Shown here in pieces: positions 39,201-50,900 of a DNA stretch of 64,000 nucleotides (position 1 is its first letter; the number at the start of each line of letters is the position of its first letter). The notes beneath the pieces were generated by a model. It did no database searches. It was not told the DNA's origin and saw only the letters and a program-made list of their open reading frames with translations. The translations under genes were made by a program, and so were the position numbers. The DNA lies in assembly GCF_003144245.1 (NCBI RefSeq), contig NW_020289977.1, positions 1,302,001 through 1,366,000 of the forward strand, given 5' to 3'. Source of the stretch: Jaminaea rosea (lineage: Eukaryota; Basidiomycota; Exobasidiomycetes; Microstromatales).

Positions 39201-41635
39201 CCGTCGCGACTATCAAGAACTTTGGGCATCTCCTTAACGACAGCGACCACGACTTCGAAGACGAGATTGAGGTGGAGCGGCTTCGCAAGCTCGTCGTGCG
39301 AAGCATCCGCGAGAATCAGACGCTCGAGAACGACGTTTCTGAGCTCGACGCCAAGATTGCGCTCCTTGTGAAGAACAAGATCGGTATCGAGGAGCTCATC
39401 AAGGCCAAAAATGAGCGCGGTCTTCTTCGCCAGCGCGAGGCAGCTGCCGCAACGCTCGCTCGCCGCAACTCTGTCCTCGTGGCCGCTGGTGACCCCTTCG
39501 CCGACCAGACGCTGGACCGCACTACCCGTCGCAAGCTCGAGCTTTATCAAGAGCTGTTTTACTCGCTGCAGACCCGCCCAGAGTACCTGGCTCGTCTCTT
39601 TGCACGCGTCGGGCGCATGGACATGGCAGATCGCCAACGCAAGCAGGTGGAGAAGATCGTTCTCACCCTCTTTGGTTATGCGCAAAAGGCCCGCGAGGAG
39701 TTCCTGCTCCTCAAGCTCTTCCAACGCTGTATCTCTGAGGAGCTCAGCTACGTTGGCTCGGTACAGGAGTTTATGCGCGGGAACGCGCACTTCATTAAGC
39801 TCGTCGTGCAGTACAATCGAGGCGCAAAGGAGAGGCAGTATCTGCGTGACTTGCTTGCCCCTCTGGTTCAGGGCATCATCGAGGATGACGTGCTGGATCT
39901 CGAGACAGACCCGTGTGCCATCTACCGCGCTACCATTAACCAAGAGGAGATGGAAACGGGCCGGGCCTCAACGCGAGCACTTGAAGTCAACTTCCAAGAA
40001 GCCCTCGCCGATCCAATGGCCCGCACCATCTTCATCCGCCACCTGCAAGCCCTCCGCGCCACCACGGACGTCTTCCTGTCTGCGATCCTCGGCTCAACGC
40101 GCCGCATGCCCTTCGGTATCCGCTACATCGGGCGAGAAGTCTTCCGTGCTCTGCAGATCAAGTTCCCCGACGAGAGCGAAGACCGTCTCATCAAGGTTGT
40201 GGCGCACCTGGTTTACTATCGCTACCTCAACCCTGCCATCATCGCTCCCGAGGGCTTCGACGTCATCGACCGCGTGATTGGGCCGATGCAGCGCAAGAAC
40301 CTGGCCGAGGTTTCCAAGATGATGACGCAGATCTCCAACGGCCGTCTCTTCACCGACGACAACCCCTACCTGCAGCCTCTCAACGAGTACGTGCAGCAGG
40401 CCTCGGCTCGCTTCACTCAGTGGCTCTACGCCGTCATTGACGTGCCCGACGCCGAGATGCATTTCAACGCGGACGAGTTCCTCGACCATACGATTCAGCA
40501 GAGGCCAGTGATCTACATTACCCCACAGGAGATCTACAGCATGCACCTGCTCGTTGCACAGCAGGTCGACGCCCTCGCTCCTAACATGGAAGACCCGCTG
40601 CGTGTCACGCTAGGCGAGCTCGGACCCCCACCGGGAACGGCTAGTCAAGAGCTGAGCGACGCACGATTGGGAGAGATTACATTCGAGCTCATTAGTCGAC
40701 GTACCTCGCTCAAGGACCCAGAGGCGGATACCAAGGCCCTCTTTGTCGAGACGAAGCGCCTCGTCCTCGCGCTACTCAAGGTCCAGTCGGGTAAGACGCT
40801 AATGGATGTCTTCCTCACGCCCGTGAGCGACCAAGACGAGATGACCTGGGAGGAGATCGTCTCTCTAGAGGTGGCTGGGGATCGTCAACGTCAGCGAGGA
40901 TCTCGCCCTCCTGTTGCAGGCGAGACGATCGCGAGGCTGGAAGACGTGCGTCGCCTTTCGTTCGCTGAGCTCAAGACTCGCACCCTTGAGAATATGCTTC
41001 AACTTGAGGCAGCAGGCAAGGTCAGCCGTGCTACAGGCTACCAGGACATGCTGAACAGTATCGCCCTCGACATCAGGCAGAAGCATCGCAAGAGGCTACA
41101 GCGCGCGAATGACAAACAGTCCATGTCTGTCACTCTTTCCAATCTTGCAGAAAAGAAGCGCTACCTCGAGGAGCAGATCAGCTCCTACCACTCGTACGTC
41201 GACCAGTCCCGCGAGACGATGCAAGGCACTCGCGGGGGCAAGGGTGGGAAGAAGCGCTTCGTCCTTCCATTCTCTCAGCAATACTTCCACCTGCGATCAC
41301 TCAAGCAGCAGGGCAAGGTGCCCAAGTTCGGCTCGTACAAGTACACTGCTGCTCGCTTGCACGAGAAGGGAATTCTGCTGGGCATCGAGGACTTTGGTAG
41401 CAATGGCTTCGAGCAGCTTAGCCTCACCATCTCGTCGGATGAGCCGGGCTTGTTCACAATCGATGCAAGCTTGTTGGGCGTCAAGGCCGCCAGCAAGGAT
41501 CTGCGCATTGAGGACTTGCTCGAGCAGCAGCACAACGCTCTGAGTAACACGCAGACGATGGACATTGGCGGGGCAAAGGCGACGCTCAACTTGAATCTGC
41601 TGATTCATCTGATCAATCGCAAGTTCTACGCGTAG
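36287..41635 (+). CDS. IQG1: IQGAP-family cytokinesis scaffold (Iqg1/Rng2-like)
   Basis: Actin-ring scaffold of cytokinesis. Four exons, 36287-37752, 37820-38022, 38099-39048 and 39122-41635, with introns of 67, 76 and 73 nt; 1710 aa. The first ~365 residues are Ser/Thr/Pro-rich and disordered. A calponin-homology domain follows (~370-490: MDTQRHLLQAYEYLCHCGEAKQWME, KFVHFVGLPVFFHFELTDVY, HALSHILARQ). Next is an Arg/Glu/Ala coiled coil and then at least seven IQ motifs (for example VIGMQAQARGVLARKSY, VVKIQSLFRAKQQ). The RasGAP-related domain (~1010-1330) reads YYRYLNPAIIAPE, the IQGAP wording. The C-terminal RasGAP_C domain ends NLLIHLINRKFYA. No arginine finger is apparent, as in the family. 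No WW domain, typical of fungal members. Confidence 0.95.
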
Positions 41636-42051
41636 AGGAGGCGCCAAGGATACGGCTATTTTCGACTTCACACCTTGCTACACTTTTCAGACCCCTCATG
41701 GACTCTCCCTCACTCGCTGTATGGAACGGCCACGACGCAGCAAATGCGACGATCACCCTCTCCTCCTCCCTTCTCTCTTTCACTCTCCTCTCGACGTGTT
41801 TCTCGATACGGTCTCCCTCTCTCCCGTGTTGCTTTCTGTCTCTCTGTTACGCCTCGATCGATCCGATGTCTCTATAGCAGTAATGGACAGCACACAGTCC
41901 ACCAGATCATGAACACGATGGCGAGTCTGAATAGCATGAAAAGGCTGCTCTGCGTGCATTACGATTCGCAAAGTTCTACTTGTACATGGGCTCTCGAGTG
42001 CAGAGAAAGGTGACGAAAGCGGGTCTGGCTCGGCCGGGGGGGAACGGACTG
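41636..42051. other. Convergent 3' region
   Basis: About 415 bp between the stop codons of the IQGAP and IBTK-like genes. It is pyrimidine-rich on the plus strand in 41700-41850; no gene seen. Both terminators should lie here. Confidence 0.35.
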
Positions 42052-45000
42052 CTACGATGCTGGCTTAAAGACAAATTCGGGCGCTTTGGCTGAGAGAGAA
42101 GCTGCTGATGGCGCAGAAGTGGCTGCTGGAGCGGCCACAGGTCCACGCGACTGCCCGATGCCGCCGCTTCCATTAGCTTGCTTGCTATTCGGCTGCGAGG
42201 GCTTCCGCTGCTGCTGCTGCTGCTGTTGTTGTTGACGACGTGGTCCGCGAGGAGGCTGACTTGGCTCATCGGTTGCTGATGGTGCTTCAACGGAAGCTGC
42301 GTCCGTCTGGCCTTGCGGTGTGCCCGGACCCTTCTTTTTGCCCCTACCTGATTGAGCGCCATTGCTCCCTGACTGCTCGCCAGCAACTGGGGCTGCAGAA
42401 GAGGCGCGCCTGCCATCACCACCCCCCTTCTTCCTCGTCGACGCGCTACCATCCTCTCCAGCAGCAGCTTGAGCGCCTCCGCCCTTCCTCCCTTTCCCTC
42501 CCGCTTTGGGGCCTTTGGGCACCTGAGCTTTCTTCTCCTCAGCCCTCTGCCGTCTAGTCTCCTCCTCGAACCACCGTTCGAACTCAACCCTCTCCTTTTC
42601 CTCCTTGCGCCTCTCCTCCTCCCGTGCCCGCTCCTCAGCCTGAATCTGCGCGAAGCTCTTCTTCTTGTTGGCGATATCAGCCGCTGCGGAGGAGAGGGCA
42701 AGAGCGGACGCATGCTGTTGTTGGGCTTGAATTTGAGCAAAGGAGAGGGAGGAGGAAGACGGTGATGTTGAGGGCAGTGGAGAGGTGGAACGGTGCGGGG
42801 AGTGTGAGCCGCTGGCCGAAGGCGGTGGGGACGTCAGGAAGGATGAGGGGGAGGCTGCTGATCCCGGAGTGGGGAAGGGATCGCGTGACGGGGTAGACGT
42901 AAGAGGTTGACGGCGCGCGCTACCGCCGAGATCGAACGAGGAGACTCCGCGCCCGGCGCTGCCCATCAGAGACGGTCGACTATAGCCGCTCGCGGTAGGC
43001 CTTGATGGTGTGCTCGGTATCGGCGAGGTGCCACTGACGTCTGCGCTCTCAACTGTAGCATTGACGCTGCTGCCGGTCTTGTTCATCTGCCAGACAGGAC
43101 GAGCCGAGCTATCCGTCGAGCTCGACGACGCTTTGCCCCACGCCGGGGCTGGCGACTGACTTGAGCTGTCTGCTGCAGGTGAAGGCGAGGAAGACGCTTG
43201 GACTTGCTGAGCCTGCGCGGCAGCAAGCATGGCGGCCTTCTTCCTGTCGCGTTGGCTGAGCTTGGTGGAGACGTTGAGCGGGGAGACCAGTGGCGGGGGC
43301 TCGTCTGCGCTGTTCGTTGCCGGACCGAGGCTAGGGCTCTGCTCCCCTGCAGCGCTGACGCTGGGCCGATTCGCCGTCCTCGGTCGCACGGGCGTAGCAG
43401 CTCCGCTGGGCGGCATCGAGCCCTCGGGCGTCTGTTGCTGTGAGGCTGATGCTGAAGCGGAGAGCATGCGCCGCAGAGGGTGAGAGCGTGCTTGCTCGGC
43501 CGCCATGATGCTGCGAAGGTCTTGACCGAGACCTGCGGAGGGAGAAGGGGTGGTGCCACCCGCTGCTGCTGAAGTGGATGATGACGCAGAGCGCTGCTGC
43601 GCTGAACTGCTTTCTGCGGCGTTCGACGGCTGACGTCGGACTGTCGTCCAAGCGGCGCCGCTTCCACCTCGCTGTCCTAGACTGAGGTTCGCCATGGCGC
43701 CCAAGCTCGATCCGTCGAGCCCCTCAAAGCTGTCTTCGTCCATGTCGAATAACGCCGAGTCATTGCCCGATCCCCCGGCAAGCGTTGCCGCCAAGCTGGG
43801 CGAAACTGGCGGCGGTGAAGCTCGAGAGCTTGCCTTCCCCTTGCCCGCTTTCCCTGACTTGCGTTGCCCGTCGACATACGGCTCCAAAGGCGTGGAGCGG
43901 GGTGGTCGCTTGCCGACTCGGTGGCTGACGAGATTGAGGCTAGGCGGCGGGACGTCCAGTCCCTCGAAGAACTCATGGTGCTTGACCAAAAGCTCAGAAA
44001 GCTGTTCCGTACGTCTAGTCCTATGCGTCTTGTCATCCTGTCTTGCCTTCATGTAAGCACTCAGCTCGCGAATCATCTTGTGCTCGAGCTCGTCTAACAT
44101 TCCGCCCTCCAACAGCCCCTCGAGGTTCTGCGCGCAGTACAACAAACTGGCCTCCTTGAGGGGGACGGCGTGGTACATGTCCGCGATGGAAAGCAAAGCA
44201 CCAATATTTTGTGGAGCCATCCGTGCCCGAAGGAGAGAAGAGGCCGCCAGCTTCAGTCGGTCAAGGAGAAGCTCATTGCTGCCCGCGAGTACCTCGGTGA
44301 CAAAATCGAACCAATCATCCTGTGTCCTCTCATGTTCTTTGCCCGTGAATGCTTCGAGACCTTTGTCGGCGTAGATGTGGGAGAGGAGAATGGCCATCGT
44401 TTCCCAACGTATGTTGCCCATGTCTATCGTGAGGACGCCAGAGAGAGACCAGCGTGTGGAGGTCCAGTCTGGGTGGAGCAGCGCAGTGAAGAAGGGGGAG
44501 CGGCGCAGTAGGACTGAGTGAGCGGGGACGGTACGATCGGAGAGGAGGAGCTCGACATCGTGAAGTGGTGAGGCTTCGATGTCTACGGTCACCGCGCCCT
44601 TGAAGAAGGAAGCCATGTCCTCTCGCAGGGTGGGGGTAGGAGAGCGCGGAACGGGGCTGTTGAGCACAGGCGTCAAGGCCGGCAAGGCCAAGACGCTCGC
44701 TAGCTCCTTGAGCTGCGCGTGTACAGTGTTGCGATTGATCTTGGCCTGTGCAAATTGTTTTTCCACTCTGAGCCCGACACTGGAAGTCCACACGGCGGGG
44801 AGGTCGTCGGTATAGAGGTAGTGGAGGAGGAAGAGCCCCGTGTGGAAGCTGCAGCTGGGTAGAGTGAGGGTGACGACGGAATCGCTGACCTTCTTGACGA
44901 CTACGCCATTTGGGGCTCCTCCTGCGCCCTTCGTAGGCGGATTGTCCAGGAAAGACGAGAGGCGCGGGATGCGAGCGCTGAGGATCGCTCGATGAGCTGG

Positions 45001-47271
45001 AAGGTACTTGCCCCCCGCGATGAGGAACATGTCCGTCCCCGGCGGCGGTACGAGATTGGCAGCGCCAAAGTGAGGTTGCGCCTGGCCCGTCTCGTCCCGA
45101 TCCCATCGCTTGGCTGCCTCTGTAATGAGGAGAGCGATCCCTGTATGACGCTGAATCGTCGTATCACCCACGTCGGACTCTTCGTCACTCTCGGCCTCGT
45201 CATCTCTGGAAACAGCCTGCGTCAAAGCCCCGACGTCAGCGCTGATCAACTTCTGCTCTCCTCCCGTACCGCGCGTCTTCAAGTGCGGCAGCGACTCGAG
45301 CAGATCCTCCTGGAGCGTCCGTCCCTTGACCTTGATCTCACGAATGGGCGCTTGGCTGCGAATAGCCGCAAACCCGCCACTTTCATTTGTCGCCACCCTA
45401 ACAACCCTCTGAAGCATAGGTATCTGCGCGAATTTGAAGGCCCGAGCAGACCCAGACTTGGACGAAGACTTGGCTTCGCTCGCTGTGCGTCGCGATCGGA
45501 CAAATACGTGCCCGGAGGAAGTGCTGAGAATGATTGATCCATCCAAGCCGATAGCCACGTCGCGTACCGCGGTAAACTTCTTGCGTACCGACCAAACGAG
45601 CTGAGGCTCGGGCGCTGGGACGCGTTTGGCCCCTCCGCCGGACGTAGGGGTGGCCGAGCCTTTATTGTACTCGCTCGGGTGCTCGAGGGTGAAGGTGAAC
45701 AAGTCTCCATAGTCGCTGAGAGCCGCAAACGTGCTGCCAGAGCTAGTCAGCTTCGCGATGCTGGGCTTAGGCTGGGCTTGTGGTGGGCGGAAGACGCCGG
45801 CAGACATTTTCTCGTTGAAGCGCGCCATGGGGAATGTGACGCGGAAGCTCATATCGCCGTGAAAGACGAGGACGTCGTACGTGTTCAAGAGGAGGGCGGT
45901 CGCGTGGTCGGTGCATGTCACCTGGCGAATGCCCGTCGCTTGACCAGCGGTGAGGGATGTGACTCGGCGGGGCAGTACTTGCAGAGGGGTGGCGACCTTA
46001 TCGTAACCTAGCTGGCCTGTGTTGGACCCCCAGGTGAAGAGGGCGTCCTCTGTGAAGGCGACGGAGTGCAGCTTGCTGGCGGCGACGCCTACGACAGATT
46101 CCTTCTTCAAGGGACCGACAAGTTTGCGAGGCGTCATTTGGATGTCGTACGACTTGTTCGACGCCGCTGGGGGATGCCCGCCGAATGTAGCAGACGCTGC
46201 AGCTGATCCGGTGGAAGAGCCGCCACTGGATGCCACCATTCCCTGTCCTTCCTCGAGCGTGTAGCCCAGAACACCAAACTTGTTGGAGCCAAAGGAGTAG
46301 ACGGCGCCACTGGCAGTGACAATGAGCGTGTGGTCCGGCCCCACCGCCACACTGATTGCCCTCTCCTTGAAGTCAGGCAACGGAGTGAGCGTCGTCTGCG
46401 GCGAAGCAGCTCTGCCCAGCCTACCTGCGGTACCGATGCCTGCTACCCAGACGTTGCCTCCACCCTTCTCCTCTGTAACTACGACTGTATGCATGCGCGA
46501 CATCTGTATATCCCGTACTTTGACTCGGTCGAAGCGACGGCCGGCTGCAAGGCTTCGATTCGAGGCGACATTGGCGTCTTCATCGTCTGAGTCTGATGTG
46601 GATACGATCGCTGCGCTGCCCACCTGCTGCCTCTTGAGAGTGACAAGATCCGGCCAAGAGCGATCGTCTGCGTCTCCCAATCCGAGCGTGTAGTTGCGAT
46701 TGGAACCCCACAAGTACAGATCGCCCTTGACATTTCCATCAAGCGGAGGATTGGTCCCGGCCACAGTCGAATTGTATAGGTCGAATGGCGTCAAGTTCTC
46801 AAAATCCTTGATACGCACGTCGATGTTCGGATGACGAAGCAGAGTGAGGGCGTGATTGAGGTTGCCCAGATAAAGAGCGCGATGAAGCGCCGTCCAGCCA
46901 CTTTCGCCGTCCTGAGCATTGGGATTGCAGCTAGGGTGAGAGAGGAGGGCATGAAGGAAGTCGATGCTGACTCCTTCCTCCGATGAGGCTATGTGATGCA
47001 ATGCCGTCCGTCCTAGGTGGTCCTTGCGATTCACTTCGCCAGGGGCAGCGGGGCCGAGGCCATTGCTACTGTTTCCGAGTGAGCCCCACGATGCTCCTCC
47101 GGCTGAGTGAGATGGCGACTTGGAGTAAGAATGCGAAGACGACCCCGTAACAAGGCCAGCAGCAGCCGGCCCGCCCTTGAGGACAGCCCTGAAGCGTTGG
47201 AGGTCACGTACGTGCCAACAGTCGATGAGAGTCGGAACGCCAGATGCGCCCGAGGTGTGCGAGGGAGCCAT
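42052..47271 (-). CDS. Ankyrin-RCC1-BTB-BTB protein, IBTK/Btb3-like Cullin-3 adaptor
   Basis: Single exon, 1739 aa, ATG at 47271. Domain order: two ankyrin repeats (~85-170: KDHLGRTALHHIAS, SGWTALHRALYLGNLNHAL), an RCC1 propeller (~185-640: DLYLWGSNRNYTLGLGD, VWVAGIGTAGRLGRA, VYSFGSNKFGVLGY, LFTWGSNTGQLGYD), BTB1 (~745: DMFLIAGGKYLPAHRAILSA) and BTB2 (~915: DVELLLSDRTVPAHSVLLRR). This is the layout of animal IBTK and fission-yeast Btb3, substrate adaptors for Cullin-3 ubiquitin ligases. The long tail is disordered, contains the motif SFAQIQA twice, a charged coiled coil (EERAREEERRKEEKERVEF) and a poly-Gln run near the end. Longer than human IBTK (1353 aa), mainly through this tail. Confidence 0.9.
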   Translation of the reverse strand: MAPSHTSGASGVPTLIDCWHVRDLQRFRAVLKGGPAAAGLVTGSSSHSYSKSPSHSAGGASWGSLGNSSNGLGPAAPGEVNRKDHLGRTALHHIASSEEGVSIDFLHALLSHPSCNPNAQDGESGWTALHRALYLGNLNHALTLLRHPNIDVRIKDFENLTPFDLYNSTVAGTNPPLDGNVKGDLYLWGSNRNYTLGLGDADDRSWPDLVTLKRQQVGSAAIVSTSDSDDEDANVASNRSLAAGRRFDRVKVRDIQMSRMHTVVVTEEKGGGNVWVAGIGTAGRLGRAASPQTTLTPLPDFKERAISVAVGPDHTLIVTASGAVYSFGSNKFGVLGYTLEEGQGMVASSGGSSTGSAAASATFGGHPPAASNKSYDIQMTPRKLVGPLKKESVVGVAASKLHSVAFTEDALFTWGSNTGQLGYDKVATPLQVLPRRVTSLTAGQATGIRQVTCTDHATALLLNTYDVLVFHGDMSFRVTFPMARFNEKMSAGVFRPPQAQPKPSIAKLTSSGSTFAALSDYGDLFTFTLEHPSEYNKGSATPTSGGGAKRVPAPEPQLVWSVRKKFTAVRDVAIGLDGSIILSTSSGHVFVRSRRTASEAKSSSKSGSARAFKFAQIPMLQRVVRVATNESGGFAAIRSQAPIREIKVKGRTLQEDLLESLPHLKTRGTGGEQKLISADVGALTQAVSRDDEAESDEESDVGDTTIQRHTGIALLITEAAKRWDRDETGQAQPHFGAANLVPPPGTDMFLIAGGKYLPAHRAILSARIPRLSSFLDNPPTKGAGGAPNGVVVKKVSDSVVTLTLPSCSFHTGLFLLHYLYTDDLPAVWTSSVGLRVEKQFAQAKINRNTVHAQLKELASVLALPALTPVLNSPVPRSPTPTLREDMASFFKGAVTVDIEASPLHDVELLLSDRTVPAHSVLLRRSPFFTALLHPDWTSTRWSLSGVLTIDMGNIRWETMAILLSHIYADKGLEAFTGKEHERTQDDWFDFVTEVLAGSNELLLDRLKLAASSLLRARMAPQNIGALLSIADMYHAVPLKEASLLYCAQNLEGLLEGGMLDELEHKMIRELSAYMKARQDDKTHRTRRTEQLSELLVKHHEFFEGLDVPPPSLNLVSHRVGKRPPRSTPLEPYVDGQRKSGKAGKGKASSRASPPPVSPSLAATLAGGSGNDSALFDMDEDSFEGLDGSSLGAMANLSLGQRGGSGAAWTTVRRQPSNAAESSSAQQRSASSSTSAAAGGTTPSPSAGLGQDLRSIMAAEQARSHPLRRMLSASASASQQQTPEGSMPPSGAATPVRPRTANRPSVSAAGEQSPSLGPATNSADEPPPLVSPLNVSTKLSQRDRKKAAMLAAAQAQQVQASSSPSPAADSSSQSPAPAWGKASSSSTDSSARPVWQMNKTGSSVNATVESADVSGTSPIPSTPSRPTASGYSRPSLMGSAGRGVSSFDLGGSARRQPLTSTPSRDPFPTPGSAASPSSFLTSPPPSASGSHSPHRSTSPLPSTSPSSSSLSFAQIQAQQQHASALALSSAAADIANKKKSFAQIQAEERAREEERRKEEKERVEFERWFEEETRRQRAEEKKAQVPKGPKAGGKGRKGGGAQAAAGEDGSASTRKKGGGDGRRASSAAPVAGEQSGSNGAQSGRGKKKGPGTPQGQTDAASVEAPSATDEPSQPPRGPRRQQQQQQQQQRKPSQPNSKQANGSGGIGQSRGPVAAPAATSAPSAASLSAKAPEFVFKPAS

Positions 47272-47909
47272 GCCAGGAATACGAATGAGCCTCTAGATCC
47301 AAGACGTCGTCTATCCTCCGGGCTAAGGAGAGATGGACGAGCTTGGAGTCTCGAGGACCAAAGACTGTGCTGCGCAGCAGCGGCAGCAATGAGAAGGGCA
47401 GGCGCGAGAGAGGCGTGCGTCGGCTCTTCTTCTACCTGAGACTGCGAGAGATGATAACGAGGAAGGATGTCGATGTCTTACTGGTAGGCATTGGATGATG
47501 TGGTGTGAGGACTCGAGTGTCAATGGACGTGCTGAGGAAAGAAGTCGTGTGTGTGGACCCTGGACCGACGCGAGCTCTTGGCCTTTGCCCGCCTTTCTCA
47601 TCAGCAGCAGCAGCAGTCCACCTTGCCGCCACCCGCCCACGCACGACAAGGCGGACTGAGCGTCCGAGACGCGCGATGCAGGCCGACGGCGCAGAGGCAA
47701 CGTGATGCTGCCCCACGTCGCGAGACCTCTGCTCACGATGAGAACTATCACTTCCTTGCGATTAGAGATGGGCAAAAGTAGAAGAGAAGATCGATGCGAG
47801 ATACGGCCGAGACTAGCTGCTGCTACCACGGGTGGTAATGTGCGTCTGCATCAGCGGCCATCGAGGCCGGGTATGATTCACCCCTCCATAGCGCGGACAA
47901 CGCCGTTCG
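47272..47909. other. Intergenic region upstream of the IBTK-like gene
   Basis: About 640 bp between the IBTK-like start and the RasGAP stop (both minus). Short CAG/GCA-rich patches near 47600-47625. The minus strand stays open for ~170 codons but shows no recognisable protein; taken as promoter and 5' leader. Confidence 0.35.
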
Positions 47910-50900
47910 CTACACGATCCTCTTCCACCACCGGGGCTTCTTCCCTTCTCCTCCTGACCCTCCTGCCCCACCACCACCACCACCACCACCAAAACTCCTA
48001 TGCTGCTCGCTGATGGCGATGGCCTGCGGCAGGCTGGCTGAGGTAGACAGAGCCGTGTCCATCGATCGACGTCGGAGGGACTGCCCACTAGACGTACCAG
48101 GCCGCGTCCCGCGACCGTTTGGACTCGGTCGGTGCAGCTGATGCTGTCGAGAAAGCGTATTAATCAATTGCTGGCGCTGTGCTTCGGACTCGCCTTGCCC
48201 TGCCAAGCCAACGAGGGGAGGTGGAGGGACCACACGGTTAGGTGCCGCCGACACGGTAGCTCGGCGCCTGCTGCTGGTGAGCTTCTTCTGTTGCTGCTGA
48301 TCCGCAGACGCGCTCCCGCCCGTTGGACCTCTCGAGGTCGTCTCGGCCTGTGTTCCACTGAGCACCGCTACGGAAGGCCTGCTCACCAGGTCTCTCCCCG
48401 TTGCGACGACTGAGTAAGGCGTACTGGTAGAATGCGTAGTAACCTGGGCCCACTCCACAAGGCTCAGCGGCTGAGGATCGAAACCGGCCCGATCGATGTA
48501 GTATCCCACAAGGCCTTCTAGCTCGTAGCACGCTTCGACAAGGGACTGCACAGTGGACCCCACGGTACGCTCCTCGACCCCTTGCCTGTGCTCGACCCCG
48601 TCCAGAATGCAAGCATCGGTACTCCTTGCCACGTAGCTGACAAACGCCGCCAGGGCGGCAGGCAAATCGAGCATGTACGGACCCGTGAGGATAGATTCAC
48701 GATGCAGCAGTGGCAAGTGCGACGATTTCTTGTCTACCGTGCGCTGCAGCAAAATCTCATTCACATCTCCGCGTCCGGGCTTGGGCTTGTTGGCCTGTGT
48801 AGAGGACGAAGAGGCTGTGTGGCCCAAGGAGCGGTCTGCTTCTGTCGATGGCGCCGTTTCGATGTGCGACGACACAGAAACGATGTAGTCGTCAAATGCA
48901 TTGCTCTGCTCGTGCAGAAAGTCGTTGAGTTGTCCCAGATCCTGATCGTAGTGCGCTGTGGAGCCACGCTTGTTCGCCAGGGCATTGAGCACTTTCGCAA
49001 TAGATTTGAGTGTCTTGCCCACTTCGGGCTCGGGCATCGTCGCAGTGAGGCCGTAGAGCTGCGGGTTAATCATGGCGGCGCACATGAGTCGAAGAAAGAC
49101 GAAGCATCCTACTCCTTGAACCCCGGCGGAGGGACCCTGTGAAGGGAAGGCGGCGTTGGTTGCTTGCCGGACTTTCGTGAGGACGCGCTGCAGATCTGTG
49201 GGGCACTTGGAGCGATTGACGTAGATGCTCTCCCAGATGGCCACTACCCAAGAGTGGAGCGTATCTGCGTCCTTGCTGTTCATGGCGAGGGTCGGCACGC
49301 CCTCATTGCTAGCCTGCACAGCGTCAGAGTCGACTGAGATGCGCTCCTCGCAGATGCGACGCACCAAGTCGCCGATGCTAGCATCGAGCCAATGCTGGCA
49401 GTGGATGCGCTGGAACTTCTCTAGGCAACGGGTAACGAGGGAGTGGCTGCGGAAGAGGAGCTCAAGTGGCGCTTTGCCCCAAGTCGGCTGCTCAGCATCG
49501 ATGAGGTTGATCAGGCGATCCGCGATCGTTCCCGAGCTGGTGAAGATTTCTACCAGGTGGTCCATCAGGGTGCTCTCATTGAGATGATAGGCGAGGCCAG
49601 TGATGAGTTGAGCGAGGTCCTGCTGGTTGAGAATCCGTTCGATATCCTTGTACTTCCTCCTTTGCAACACCGCCAGCTCCTCGACCTTGATCTTGCAGTT
49701 GAGTTCGCCAACACACTCGTCCCCCAAGCTCGACAGTGGGTATCCAATATCACGGCTCGCACTATTCCATACGGGAAACCAGCCCTCAATGTCCTCTCCT
49801 CGCCTCATGGTATCGATTGGCAGCTCCACACTACCCAGCGTCATTACTTTGTGCTGATGTCCTCTAGCCCCGCTCAAGCCTGCTAGAAGGTCGATGCGCA
49901 GCGACTTTGGCGCAGGAGGATTGTAAAGTGTAATGGTCGGATCGTCCCACGAGACACTGCCCGATGCAGTGTGCGGGCTTCGTGCTTCGGTACGACCGAG
50001 AATCACATCGTCGCAGAGAAGGGTGCAGCAGAGAGAAGTGAAGTTGATGCTCGGCGCTGACGGGGCTGAGGGCGCTGAGGAGGACTCTCGGTCTCGCTCC
50101 TTCCTTGCTTGCTCGAGCTTGGCAGAGCCAGTAAGCTGCGTTTGACTGCCATAGCTTGAGACTGTGGCTGGAGCCCCGCCGCCGGAGATGGGCCCAGCAG
50201 TGGAGCCGGTGCCGGTGGCGTAGCTGTCATCGTAAGACGTCGCGCTGAGGTCCCCGCTGGCTGTGCTGGTAATCGAGGCTTGGCTCATTGCGCTCGTACT
50301 ACGCTCCAGAACGGCTGGGCGTGGCTTTGGGCGTATCTCTCCCGAGTCGTCGCCGTCTTGTCTGGCGCTAGCGTCACTGATGGTGGATTTGATGCGGGAC
50401 AGGGCGTTGGTGGGCGACGGAGGCGCCTCACTCGTAGCAACCAGAGGCAATGAGATTTCCTGGGGTCTTGTTGGCGAAGGTGATGCAGCGGAAACAGCTG
50501 GGTGGAGAAGGCGAAAAGCAGAGATGTGCACATCGATTTGACGATGCCACCTATGCGTCCCTCCCTTGGGGATCGAGCTCGAGCTGCCGTAGATGTCCGA
50601 TGTGCCGCAGCAACGGAGGAGTGCCTGCCAATGGCGCATCTTGATCGATGAGGGGAAGCAGAGCAGAATGGGCGTGACCAGCGGCGACGTGGTATCGAGG
50701 CTCGAAGAGTCGGCTGATGGGCTCAAAGGCGACGCAGCATCCCACTCGGAGCCACGGCCGCCGGCAAAGTTGGAAGGGAGAGCAAAGATGCCAAGTACGT
50801 TGTGGCGGCCAAGGAGGGACTCGTCGACTGGGCGGACGTCTGTTGGCTTGAGTGCAGAGGTTCGCAGAGGATGGAGAAGAGCGCCATCTTCGAGTATGTA

